Shown here piece by piece: positions 22,836 through 35,043 of a stretch of 64,000 nt of DNA. Numbering within the stretch: the first letter of the stretch is position 1; every line of letters begins with the position of its first letter. The stretch comes from Coprinellus micaceus (lineage: Eukaryota > Basidiomycota > Agaricomycetes > Agaricales > Psathyrellaceae), in assembly GCA_951394405.1 (NCBI GenBank), contig OX596342.1, positions 930,001 through 994,000 of the forward strand. The letters run 5' to 3'. The notes under the pieces are model-generated. The model was not told the DNA's origin and searched no databases. It worked only from the letters and a program-made list of their open reading frames with translations. A program made the translations under genes and the position numbers.

Positions 22836-24775
22836 ATGGCCATCCCCCGCTTTCTTCAACTCTCCTTGGTTCTCTCAGCCTCCGCCACTGCTTGGGCCGC
22901 CTCACATCTCAAGTTTGGCTCGACGACCCTCTCCGGACAGGCTATCAGTTCCGCCGTTGAATTCTTTGGAGGCATTCCCTATGTGGAGCCTCCGCTCGGT
23001 CAACTGAGGCTCCGACCACCAATCTTGAAGCCAAGGTTGAACGTGTCGACGTTCGATGCGTCGGAATACGGAAAGTCGTGCCCCCAGCTACCTCTCTTCG
23101 AAGGAGAAATCCAGATATCAGAGGATTGTTTGACCATTAATGTCCACCGTCCTATCGGCACCAAAGCCTCTGACAAGCTCCCAGTCTTCTTCTGGACTTA
23201 TGGTGGCGCCTATGTCGTTGGAGGCTCGCCCACGTACAATGGCAGCCAGATTGTTGAGCACAGCATCCAACGAGTGAGCAGCTCACCTCATACACATCCG
23301 TTCGCCCCTCATTTAACGAATCAATTACCAAGGGCACCCCGGTCATCTTTGTCAATTTCAACTATCGTCTCGGCCCTCTAGGTTTCCCTCAAGGGCAAGA
23401 AGCTGACGACAAGAAGATTCTAAACCTTGGCCTGCAAGACCAGCTTGCAGCTTTGGAATGGGTTCAGGCCAACATTGGATTCTTTGGGGGTGACAAGAGG
23501 AAGGTGACGGCCACAGGGGAAAGTGCTGGGTCCATCTTGACCAGCATCTTGTACCTCAATCCTGAGCCCTTCGAAAGGTTAGCAAGGGGAGCGGTGCGTA
23601 CCTTCAACATCTCCATTCGTCATGAATGTCAGGCTGACGGACGTATGCCTCACAGATCATGCAATCTGGGGTTGCAAACAGTATCTTCGCGTTCAAGGCC
23701 TCCAGGAACGAACCGTTTTGGCAAAAGTTCGTGGGCAACGTACCTTCTTGCGCAAGCCTGGCCACGTCAGGCAGCACGCTCTCCTGCCTCCGAAATGCCC
23801 CCACGGACGAAATCTCGGCCGCTGTTCTTCAAAGTGTCGTCCTAGAGGACCTCGCCGCCAACCTCAACTGGACTCCTGCGATCGATGGCAAGCTCGTGCC
23901 CGACGTGCCCTCCAGTTTATTTGGCAAGCGAAGGTTGGCGAACGTGCCATTCATCACCGGGACGAACTTGGATGAGGGTGAGTGTCTGGAACTCATTTAG
24001 CACAGGGAACTTGAAGGTGACACCATCATCGCATTTAGGAACCTTCTTCACCCCTCGACGGGATATGACAGACCAAGATATCAAGGACTATTTGGTCGGG
24101 ATAATCAGTGATCGCAAGGACTCACGGAAGCTTGAGGCGGTCATTGACAAAGCGCTCACCTTGTACCCTAAGGATCCTAAGGAAGGCTCTCCTTATGGTA
24201 CTGGCGATGAGCTGTTCGGACTGCCGGCCTCGTACAAGAGATTCGCCTCGATCCTGGGGGACATCGCCTTCGACGGCCCCCGCCGTTTGTTCCTCCAAGC
24301 TGCCGCGAAGCAGATCCCAAAGATGTATGCTTACCAGTTCACGCAGCCTCAGGTGGCTGAGCCCGCCCTTGGAGGTGACTATGTGCCCTTTCTTGGCTTC
24401 AAACCCGCTGTGCTCATAAGACTTGCCTCCCTACTAGTACGTCATGGCGCCGACATTGAGTACGCCTTCGGAACCCTCCCGCCTTCCGCAACACAGGGCG
24501 ACCGAGACATCAGCAAGGACATGCTAGACTACTGGATCTCGTTTGTTGTCTCCGGTGACCCCAATGACGGGAAAGGAGCAACGCATGCCAAGTGGCCAAA
24601 GTATACCGCTTCGAATCAGGTGAGTTCTTGAACTATGGGAACCTCCCTTCGTTACTGAGGGTGGGAGCAGGTGTTATTGAAGTTGGAAGCGGGCAAGACA
24701 GGGGTCATTAGCGACGGCTATCGCAAGGAGGCGATCGAGTTTCTCAACAAGAATTCTGGGGTACTTAACCATTGA
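22836..24775 (+). CDS. Secreted type-B carboxylesterase/lipase
   Basis: Alpha/beta-hydrolase of the type-B carboxylesterase family. Six exons (22836-23273, 23333-23593, 23656-23977, 24039-24374, 24438-24619, 24671-24775) give 547 aa. The signal peptide is MAIPRFLQLSLVLSASATAWA. Family landmarks in order: FFGGIPYVEPPLG, SEDCLTINVHRP, the oxyanion region FFWTYGGAYVVGG (an Ala where GGGF/GGGY is usual), the nucleophile elbow TATGESAGS (Ser), FITGTNLDEG (acid, split by an intron) and RHGADIEYAFG (catalytic His, formed across an intron). The triad is complete, so activity is expected on carboxylic esters outside the cell; the substrate is unknown. The C-terminus ends shortly after KNSGVLNH. Confidence 0.93.
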
Positions 24776-27700
24776 ACCATTTTTTGTGTCTTGTATACCT
24801 TATTGCCTACTTCTTTGGCCCCTCCTTTCTCAGTGTGCGGCGTTGTTTTCAAAGAATCGATGTTGGGTTGGATGGCATCTACCTCCAAGCCACGCCGACG
24901 TTCTCCCATATACACATGATGTCTGGGGATGTATCTCAGATAGCTCGACTCCTCGTTCAACACTGCGCCTTGGGAAGGAAATGTTGTCAATCTAAAGTGC
25001 ACAGTCAGATACTACGCTCGATCTCTAACTATCGCAGTAGGTACGGGCGCTAAATTTGCTAGTCACTAAGGGCTCCATTATTAAACCATTGAGGAGTGCG
25101 GCCGAGTATCCCTCGAGGTTGGCTTGAGGTAGGCCGACCAACCATTGACAACTTGAATGTGCTGAGGCTCCGCAAAACCTTCAAACGGGGGTCTCAGGCT
25201 GCCCGCGAGCATCGTTGTCACGCTGATCACAAAATAGACCCTTAGTCCCCTCCAGTTCGATGGGTTGAATATGGGCGCTCAAACCACACGTCGAACGAGC
25301 ATTGTAGCTACCATAACGCGAGGACCCAGAAGCGTGGATGTATGCATCCTCGCGCGGAAGGTTCGTGATCGGCGTGCGAGTGAACTCTCCGGTCCAAGGG
25401 CAAGCATGGGCGGCCTCGCCGTTCGGTGATGAGGCGACTAAACTGCATGTAGTAAGTAGGTAGTGCACAAAGTAGAGAGGCTTTAGCGGCGGTGTTTGCG
25501 AGAAACCCGAGACCTCGCAGGTCCCACCACTCAACGACTTGATGGAGAGCCGAAGACTGACCGGCGCTTAATCCAGCTCGATCGAAGGCATCAAGCGCCC
25601 AGGCACCAAGCCCCTATTTCCCATCCGTTGAGACACCTCTAGAGTGATACCTGCCCCATGGACACTGAAGTCTCCAGCCGCCCAAAACCTCTGCATCGAT
25701 ACATCTAAGTGACAATTGAACTCTATTCGTCCGCAATGACAATTCACATTCGCACATTGATAGCACGTGTTGCATCGCCCTTTCCTATACTCGTTCTAGT
25801 CGACATTTTTACAGTCACCTACAGCGGTCCGAATACCTTGCGTTGAGTTTTGTATTGAGTGTGCTGAAGGCTCGCTGCAATTATTACCAACTCAGAGTTC
25901 GTAACAAATGTGATACCAATAACCTGGAAAGTCTAAGCGACAACGAGCGAGTGGTAAATGAAATCTTGGAAGATTGACGTAGCCATGTCGCACCGCCGAC
26001 GCAGTGAGATGGCCTTCTTCACTATCTGATTGTCAGCGGTGGAGAACTGTATGAACATGAGAATGTGACTCGAGCTCGGAGAATTAGGTTCGGATTGCAG
26101 GAAACGGGGAGACGGGGCACTCTGTCCTGGATTGTGGGACATGAAGGACCCAGGAAGATGCCTCCGTGAAGAGGTAGAACGTCTGTTCATGAAGTAACCG
26201 TCTGACAAGGCAGTCATTTCGCTCAGCAAGCACCGGAAACGGTGTCATTCTAGAACAAGGAAAGCCATTGCAATAACACCAATTCCGAATGCACGGAAGG
26301 TTACATGTTCTTAGACCAACGTGGGGTAGCTGCTAAAACCGCCAAAGCATATATAGTTTCACCAAGTTAGCGGCCGTAGAGGGTTTCATGCTTCCACGCA
26401 TTCCGAACAAATGGCTAAGGGGGAACAACATTCCGAACTCAGCCCCACTACCATGAGGGTAAATGCCACCAATTCCGAGGAGGTGGAGGGGCCGTCGCAC
26501 ACCCTTGCAAACGGCGCGCCACACAGTTGTTCTCCTCGAATCTGTATTGACCATATACGTACGGTGATTTGGTGGCGGGAACACCTCCACACCCCGCGCT
26601 ATAATAGGCTGTAATATCGCACTGGATGCATTGTCATGAAGACTGATGGATAAGTAGACAAGAGCCCATACCTATTTTTGACGAAATGTTCGGACCGCAC
26701 CTTGTTTTATGAAAAGTTGTGTCACCAGTCCCTCGAAACTACGCACCAGACTGACCTTGCTCCAAGAGAAACGTGTTTTCCGCGTGTTTTCGCGCCTCGA
26801 GGCACCCCGAAAAGTCTAACGGCGGCTATGTACCGACTCACTCGCTGAATTAGAATCAGTTCGAATGTCAAGATGCGCTTCGCATAACATGAATGTGGGA
26901 TGGCTTGGACCCATGAATTCTGAATAGAGGGAGGACTTGTCATTCTGAATGCCCGACATTAGAGCGCATAAACGTGCCAATGGCGGATTAGCGACTTCTA
27001 CCTTTTAGAAGTGAAATGATCTCAGTACGACCGCACCCTGAATTTCACCTTCTCAAAACCATGAGCTCCGCTTTATCCACGGTGCATTGGGAGGCGTTCA
27101 GCTAGAAAGATAGTCTCTTTCATGCTGACCGACACACTTCCCCATGTGAGCCACTCGCCAGCCCCGTTTATGTTTATGTAGCTCAGTGTGGCCCTCTGGG
27201 CTACAGCCTAGGTTTACCTATGGAAAAGGATCAGCACATAGAGGTAGTCGAGCAATTCCACGCGCCTTCTTTTCCAATTGCCTCACCTCCACACTTCCTG
27301 GGATCACGATCAAAAGTACTTCGCCTGATTGTGGTTGCTGTCAGAGAGATGTCAAATGCCACAGCGGTCTCACTCGGAAGTCCCAATCGGACGCCCCATT
27401 AACCCAATTCTACCCACCAATCCGGCGGAAAAGGCGACGATTCGCCATACCGGCGTTTCCGTAGAGCACTGCAGTAGCAGGGGCAAACCTAAAAAGTGCA
27501 AATCAGCACCTCGGGGGCGTATTCCCTTTTCTGCAACCTTCCTCAAAAGCAGGAGGTCAAGACAATGAACTGCTTCTGTACTTGGAATGAGGCGGCCTGT
27601 CAAGGAGTGAATTGGAGAAGAGTTCGATACGCACGCGCAGCACCTCATCTTATCACCAATCCCGCCCGTAGCATGGGTTGGGCATGGCTGCGGGACCCGG

Positions 27701-28782
27701 CGTCATTGGGCGCTATTTCGATAGGTAACGATCCCCCTCGAGTTCCGAGAGATCAAGAAGCTCGAGCGCCCTGTCTCGAGACAAGAGTTTCCGAGCCCCA
27801 ACCTACAGGGGAAGAGGAGATAAAGGGAGAGATAGGATTCTCTCCTCCAATGCCCAAAGGTCGAAGCGCGGGAGTACCTTCAAGAAGCCGGAGATTGTCC
27901 AAGCAAAGTATTCCTCTTTCCCAGCGGAACGGCACACAACGTGTGCCCCGCGTGTTTGGGGCCGCACCTGGATCGCGGAATTGACAAAGAAAGAAAGATG
28001 CTCATCACAGAGGGGAAGGTTCATAGAACAAGGTAACAGAAGTCGGAGAAGGAGATACAGGGGCCGATGAACACACCTTCAGGTTCGATTACCGGTGAAG
28101 GAAGGGTACATGGAGTGCTTATGCACACGCGGCTTGTTGAACGAGCATAATGAATGGTGAGCGATATCTAGAAAGGAAAGGTGCATGTCAGTAAGCGCCC
28201 AATTACGGTTCACGAGCTGGTTTGGCTATGAATTGAGGTTCGTGGTCTCAAGGACCAAGGTCGAGACCGAGACCATACACTCTTTCACAGCAAGAAAGAA
28301 CCAGGCTAGATTCAGCGCTGCAGCGTAATTCGGGTGAGGGTATTGTATGTTACCTCGAGGGTCGAAGCAGGCGGAGAAAGGAAGGCGCCTTCCCGCGAAG
28401 GTTGAAGCCCCACTATCAGAGACAGTGGGTTTCTGTAAAGGGGACTAGGGTAGCCGACGCAAGACGCACTAGCAACACCGACCACCGTCGCGAGGGCAAG
28501 CGGTGAAGGAAAGGAAAGGAATGGCGCCCCTCAAGATGCTGCGACTTTGTGTCTGACGTCAATCTCCATTTCCCAGAAATACAACAAATAAATTAGGCCC
28601 GCCCTGGAAGGCAATATAGGTTTGCTACGCCAAACGTGGAACGTCGGTCGAGTTGGTGGTGCTGACAGTAGAGTGCGCTCTCGGTAGACCACAACGTCTT
28701 CAAAGGCGTCTCCAAACCAAGGTATCTCGTGAAGGAACGAAGTGGGTGTCGGATGGTGGCGGTAGTCGTATCAGTGTGCCTT
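24776..28782. other. 4-kb region without recognisable genes
   Basis: Several short ORFs (the longest 162 codons, 27496-27984) overlap on both strands and show no family motif or consistent splice pattern. Repeat copy B (25561-25645) and CCTCGAGG palindromes at 25111, 26795 and 28353 lie here. Confidence 0.45.
25561..25645. repeat. Dispersed repeat, copy B
   Basis: Second copy of the repeat at 21971-22060, in the same orientation. Flanking sequence differs, so the shared block is about 90 bp. Confidence 0.6.
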
Positions 28783-29242
28783 TTACTTTCCGGTGACTGC
28801 ACGGACGACCTTGGCGGAGATGTGAAGGAAGAAGATGGAGCCAATGAACGATAGTGAGAGAACGAGGACGATAAAGGGGTCACTGCAGGAAGAACACACT
28901 ATGAGACGTGCCCTGAAGAGATCTCAAAAAAGACTTACATCCTGAGACCGGGTGAATCGTCGGTGTAAAGCTTCAGCATGGTGTTTGAGGATCCTCCAGC
29001 TCCTGCAGCGCGTGTCGAGTTGGGCCTCGAAACCTGTTGCGAGCCCGCTGCCCTCCGCCTTGCCAAGAATGCATTCTGAGTCCCTTAAATTGCAACTTAA
29101 ACCTGGATAACATACCGAATCTGGGTAGCAGGTGCCTTGACAGAGGAAGTACGGCTTGCGACCGGTCGTGAAGAATCAGAGTCGGACTGTAGGGCCAATT
29201 TTGAGTACAACGTCACTGCATTCCATGGGGAAAACACACCAT
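28783..29242 (-). CDS. sbh1: Sec61 translocon beta subunit
   Basis: Small tail-anchored subunit of the Sec61 protein-conducting channel in the ER membrane. Four exons (29242-29240, 29186-29116, 29058-28939, 28882-28783) give 97 aa. The first exon is the ATG alone, followed by a 53-nt phase-0 intron. The protein runs MSDSDSSRPVASRTS, then RPNSTRAAGAGGSSNTMLKL, TDDSPGLRIDP, and one C-terminal membrane segment FIVLVLSLSFIGSIFFLHIS ending KVVRAVTGK. The STRAAGAGGSSNTMLKLYTDD core is the diagnostic Sec61 beta signature. The acceptor at 29059 is AAG; it is chosen because it alone keeps RRRAAGS in frame. The symbol follows the yeast ortholog name. Too fragmented for ORF calling, but the assignment is secure. 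Confidence 0.95.
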
Positions 29243-32200
29243 TATCGTATACTAGGAAAAGGAAGGTATGGGCGGGGAATGTGTAGTCTGGAGTGAAGGT
29301 GCGCTGGCAGGATAACACAGGCATTGACGCTGGCTGCAACGTCGGCCAAGATCCGTGGGAAAGCTGAAACGTGATGGACACGTTGACCGCCGATCCGAGC
29401 TCTCGCCGGCGCTTGTCCCTTCCTCTTCCCCACCCCGACCCATATGCCGTGTCTCTGAAGCTCGGACGAAAGGCGGAATCCTGGAAGGCGTCGTAACACA
29501 TAGCGTGCAGAAAAGGGGGGCGAGGCCACTCTCCAAGCAGTCGAAGGCTTCGCGAAGTCTAATCGTAGCCTCAACCTCACGCACACGATCTAACAGCAGT
29601 GTGGACACTCTGACTCTTGTGGAGCGCCATTCAAAGCAAAGCTTTAATATTAACGAACCTTAATCCAGGAAACGAGACTAGGGTGCGCCGCTCTTGCTGA
29701 GCCTGCATTTCCCATCTGGCGCCAGCCTTGGTTTCGCCGGTTCCTGGAACCTTAGTCAATAGGTCAATAGGCGCTGCCGTGCAAATGGACATCGCCACTT
29801 CGCTGAGCATGCGTCGAGATACGGAAACCACCCTCAAGTAGCTTCTACGGCTTCCGGCTGTTGACAACTCATCTCGCGCCAATCCTTAATTTTCGACTTG
29901 TCTAATCGATCGTTCGTCTGTGGCCTCGAGTACCTAATGCAACAACTCTCTGATTCTCTCTGATTCCGCACTTTTGGAATTCCCGCGTCATTCTCGTTTC
30001 CCTTTAGGTATATCCCCGACAGAAGACCTTCCAACAACCGGTACCTCATCCGCAGGGCGTTCCAATACGAGCCCAGTGTCCATCTGGCATCTGGCACACG
30101 GCCTATGCGATCCTCTTCAGCATATGTCATTGGTGCTGCATTGGTCAACCGACCTCTGCCAAGCATGCTCTAGCATCTCTCAGACTTTGAGGTGACGACC
30201 TATCGACGGGGTCCAGAATCCGTTTGCATTCCTTCAAGTTCTGGCTGGCCCGATGCTTTTCTAGATCGCCATCGGCCGTGCGGTTAACTTCATACCTCAA
30301 AGACGTGGTCTTCGGACGCTCGCTAATCCTTAGCTCAGATGGTGAAATGACAAGGTTTTTCTAGAGACCTTACCTCCAAGAGGTCTCTCAGGCTCTCTCG
30401 CCGAAGTGCCCTCAGGTGGTCCAGCTATCGATAAGGATGTCGGGGAGATAAGACCGGAACAGCGGCGCTCGGACTGAGGGGTCTCGCGAAGGGCCTTCAC
30501 TCCGCCATCAGACAGATGTCCTCGTCCAAAACGGGGTAGAGTGCGGCATGGACTACCACCCGTAACACTCTAACGACGAGGACATGGGAAGCTACAAATA
30601 TTTCAAGCCGCTTCGGCCGTTGGGCCTCATAAATCGTGGATAACGGTCCGGCCTTCGCAGGTACGATACCGTCGCTCACAAGGTTGCGTACACCCAGTCG
30701 TCGCCCGCACGGCTGTCTCCTCAGTGTCCATTCGTTGCGATTGGCTCATAGTGTCTGGTAGTATAAAATTTAAAGAGCCACGGCTCCATAGCTCTACGTA
30801 CCATCGTGGTATACAGAAAGGTGCTCAGACTGGTTACAAGCTCTTATCCACTCTCATCCTCTCCGATTCAAGGCAGGTTCGGGTACTGTCCCCCACTACC
30901 ACAGTTGGAAAGAACCATCAGGAAGAAACAAGAACCGGTGCTCTTTATTATCACCTAAATCACATTGGAAACAAGCCTTGAGAAGACTCTTAAAGGCTTC
31001 GCGTGGTGTTCGTTCTTCTGATGGTAGCGCCTTTCGCTTTCAATTTGCTCTGAAAGGAAGGTCGAGCCAGTGATTTAGGCACTGATGGGGCCTACCATGG
31101 GCTCTGACATCGAGTGTCGTGTCCACCTGGAGGATCCAGCCTTCCTGAATCGTGTTGTGTAGCTAGAGACTTGTAGCAAGTTTTTTGGTGCACTCTGAAG
31201 GTCTGGCTCCCCAATCTGGCCCAGAATAAGCGCCAAAGCTCAACAAGCGCCAGGCCCACGTGCGATGCCGACCGGGTCACGCGTTGCTTTGTTTGTCCGA
31301 CCAAACAGAAGTCCTCCATTTCGAATTTCTTCCTTTTCTCAAGCTCTCCGTCTACTGTCATCTCGACCACTGCGACCGAATTGTCCTGTTACTGCGTACT
31401 TGCAACCCAGGGCATTTCGAGCACAGCATTGAGGTGGTCACACTTACAAATTGTTCTGCGATTTGGCCGCCTTTTCATCTGAATTCGTTCAACTCGGATA
31501 TTCGTTCCCGTGTCCGCCTTCCGGAGGATGCTTGGAAGGCGCCGTGACAGCTGGACATTTCCTGTGGGATCGGGTGGGATCGTAGTGATGTTGGAGACGG
31601 GCTGGAGAAGTGCACGTTGATAACATACCTTTTTTACACACGTTTTATTTTCAGTTGGCGACATGATTGCGAACGGGGTCGGGCGATCTGGGTTCCTGCG
31701 CCCGAGTCTCGACAAGCTCCAGTAGAGGACGTAAAGTGAAGATAGGAAGGGCGCAAGTGTCTTCTCCAGAACTCCCCGATGCTCGACTCACGAGTCCTCT
31801 TCACACAGGTTAAACGCTACCCCCCGATGTGCTGCTCTTTGCCGTTGATGAATTTGTTTAATTCCAAAAGGACCCTGCATTTCTGACCTGTCTGCACTTC
31901 GTTCCCCTGGGCGTCGATTGGGCCGGGGCAAGGAAACGCCCACAAGTAGCTTTTAGCACCGCTTGACAAGCTCAGTGAGATTGGCTGCGGGCATGAGGCG
32001 CCCCCGATCCGAGCTTTCCGATTCAGGTCAGTCACGCGCCCCCTGTTCTTATCCTGCCAGCATCGGCTCAGAGACCAGCTCGATCTAGTTCGATTCAGGC
32101 GGTGGACCGGGAGGCAACCTCATGGACACCCTGCTGTCCTTCAAACCCCTAAATCCAGGCCTAAATTGCGGGTGTCTATTGCTGTGGCACGAAGGAAGAC

Positions 32201-32666
32201 TGTATGGGGTCTATAGCACAGCGTGACGGGAAAGCATCCACCCCCTTCTTTCTATTGCGGTCTTTGGTCCCAGTCTCCATGGGCTCCCGGGACCAGGTCT
32301 AGGCGACATATTCTGTGACCGCGAAGTCAGGGACCGGTTACGGCGACCAGTTCGATTCGGAATGCTCGATCTCCCCGAGTAAGATCACCCCTCGGTTAAG
32401 GGGGGCCTCGTGTCTCTACATATAACACTACTGGCTACCTACCGCCTGGAATATGTCAGGACATTTGTCCTTCATCCCCAACTCCCGCCTTCATCATACG
32501 AAAGCTTCCGCTACAACTCCCCTCCCCAACAACATACTCCGGCACAGTCCACCACTATATAGACCCTCCAAGGCTGAGCCTCCCGTCGACCTCCCCTCTG
32601 CAACGACAATTCCCTCCCAGGGCTTTTTAGTCCTTCCACCTCCTCTCGCGCGGTCACGCAGGAACG
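29243..32666. other. 3.4-kb intergenic region
   Basis: Lies between the divergent starts of Sec61 beta and the first RING gene, so it must contain both promoters. Short ORFs on both strands (for example 29355-29663 and 31260-31547) overlap each other and have no motif. No repeats of note were seen. Confidence 0.45.
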
Positions 32667-35043
32667 ATGCTGGTTGCTGGTCCCAACTCAGTCTGTGATG
32701 TTTGCTTGGAACCGTTCGGCTGCGATGGCAAAGCACCGTGTTCAATTAGCTGTGGGCACGTTTTCTGTGTCGAGTGCGTGACATAACTTTCATTTCGCCC
32801 CTCCTGGAACTTATCCGCCTTGTGTTGATTATAGTTGCCTCGACCGAGTAACGAAGCCCTCATGTCCTCTGTGCCGAAATTACTTCGACTCTAGAGCAAC
32901 GATCAGGTTACACCTCGACCTCGACAACGTCAAGCCCTTGTCTCCCCCAAGCAACGCGACCGACCTCGATCATGACGAAGACGCCCGCCGCCTGCGCGAT
33001 GCTATAAACCACGTTACGAAGGAGGGCTGCTCCGAGGCCCAAATTCGACAGTTGATCCAGGATGGTAACACGTTCTTTCAACGGGCGCCCAAGGGCCGGG
33101 TACGTAGGGCCATACTTGCGATGTTCCTTCCTACTGATGACATTTCCCCTGCCAGTACAAGGAACTCAAGACCCTGCACCGGATGATCACGTATATGTGC
33201 GATGTTAAATCGAATCTTCGCCAAGAACGCGTCAAGGTGGAGCAGCTGAAGAAGGATAGCGACCTGGTGCAGAAGGAGAAGGAGGCCCTGGCAGAGGAGA
33301 AGGCGCGGCTTTTGCGAGAGATCGAGGAGCGCAATAAGGAGAAGGAAGCGGCGTTGAAGCTCGAGGCCGAACTTCGTGATCACTGCACCCGGGCACATGA
33401 GGCGTACACCTCTATGATTGAGTGAGTTTCTTCTCTTTCTGTCTACCTCCGATGACACTAATCCTTTTTCAGTCAAGTAAGTGACCCAGTCGTCGAACCA
33501 GGACACGATACTCATCCGTGCGCGTTAGTACAACTATGTGGCGAAAGAATGGGCGAAGCTCAACGAGGAGGTCAAGATGTTGAGGACGGCTCCCTCTTCT
33601 GACGCGATCATCCACAGCTCCCCTCCAACTCTCGAACTTGACTGCGCTCAGCTCAACGGTGCCGCCATTCGTGAAGGCAACTCCATCCTCTGCACACCCC
33701 TTCCCCAGTTCGACAACTCCGTCCTCCAGACCGAAAAGTCGATGTTCTTTAAACCGCTCCCTGGCGTCGGCGAAGAGGACGAAGAGGATGACGACGAGGA
33801 TGACGACGAAGAGGACGAGGACGAGGACGAATCATCGTCAGAGGAGTCGGATCCCGAGCCCAGTGACAAGCACGTCCTCGACTACCTGGTCAAGTACTCC
33901 CCTGCCAAGGTTGACCCATCTGAAGTCAACTGCTCGTCGGCGACCCACCCCTACTCGTGCAAGTGCTCTGGGTACTCTGGTGACGTCGTCGTTGAACCTA
34001 GGAAGATGATCGAGTACCCTCAGCCAACCCGTCCCACCTACATTGACCGTATCAAGCCAGCTCTCGTCGAACGCCCTCCGCCGAGTGCCTTGACACAGAA
34101 TGCCCCTCGATACGATGGCCGTCGAGCACGATCTTACTCAAATCCCAGCACGAGTTCGAGTCGTACTCAGTCGACGAGTCGTAGTGCTTCCCGATCCCCT
34201 TCTCCCCCAGTCCGCACCCTTGCTCCCAATCACTTCGGCGCAGCCTACACTTCTCCCCTCTCCCAAGACTCGCGCGGACTCCAGGCGACTCCGTACAGCC
34301 CACCTCCCAAGAACGCCGACAGCGACTCTCTTCGTTTTCGATTGCATAGCATCCTCACTGATTCGAGCTCCTCAACCCCTCTCAAGTCAAGCCAGGCGTC
34401 GGCTTCGATGGCCAGCCGTCCCCCACGGGAAGATCGTGCATCGTCATCATCAAGATCCCCGTCACCCCCTCGTTCATCTAACCCCCCCAGGGCCAACCTG
34501 ACCCGACGGGGTAGCGTCCAGCACCAGAGCTCGACCGATCAATTCTCCAGGATGCTGGCTTCACATCAACCTGCAAACAACGGCTACGTTCCTCCCCTCT
34601 CGACGTCTCCTAACACCCGGATGAGTAGCGCCAGCCAAGCAGCCCGGGCAATTGAACAGAGTAAACGGGATCGGAAGTACGCTGCCTCAGGAGACTCGGA
34701 GGACTGGCAAAACCGACGCCAATCGGATCGCGAACGGAGCCAACCTGAACGGGAAGCTGAGCGAGCCAGGACGACATCGTCTTCTCAGGTCGCCACGACT
34801 GCCACTTCAGCCTCTTCTGGTCTCCACCGATCTGGTACTGTCGCGCATCCTGGCCTCGCTTCTCGGCCTTCGACGTCGAGCTTCCACAGTGCTCCCCCCA
34901 GCGCTAACCCTGCTATGACCTCGCCTAGCGTGTCCTCATACTATTCCCCTCTAAGCCAGCCTCAATCGTATCGGTATCCCAACCCGTCCCCTAACAAGGG
35001 CATACCCCCCGCTTCGGTCCTCTTGTCTCCTCACCTCTCATAA
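32667..35043 (+). CDS. RING-finger / coiled-coil / Ser-Pro-rich protein, copy 1
   Basis: Probable RING-type E3 ubiquitin ligase. Exons 32667-32773, 32835-33099, 33156-33421, a 4-nt micro-exon at 33473-33476, and 33529-35043 give 718 aa. The N-terminal C3HC4 RING reads CDVCLEPFG ... CSISCGHVFCVDCL ... CPLC (residues about 10-50). A charged coiled coil follows (LRQERVKVEQLKKDSDLVQK onward). An acidic block of Asp/Glu at 33775-33850 comes next, and then about 370 residues rich in Ser, Pro and Arg, likely disordered. The partner or substrate is unknown. Paralogs are at 39804-42808 and 55812-58045. Confidence 0.85.
33473..33476 (+). other. 4-nt micro-exon of RING copy 1
   Basis: TCAA lies between CTTTTTCAG and GTAAGT. 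It completes GA|T and adds CAA, joining the coiled coil to YNYVAKEWAK in frame. Flanking introns are 51 and 52 nt. Skipping it breaks the frame. Confidence 0.75.

Noticed and set aside
27175..27225. TAGCTCAGTG string resembling a tRNA D-arm
   Set aside because: No matching T-arm (GGTTCRA) or acceptor stem at the right spacing.
27496..27984. 162-codon plus-strand ORF
   Set aside because: Overlapped by minus-strand ORFs of similar quality, no motif, and no intron support.
33648..33869. Minus-strand ORF of poly-Ser
   Set aside because: Shadow of the Asp/Glu run in the RING copy 1 exon.
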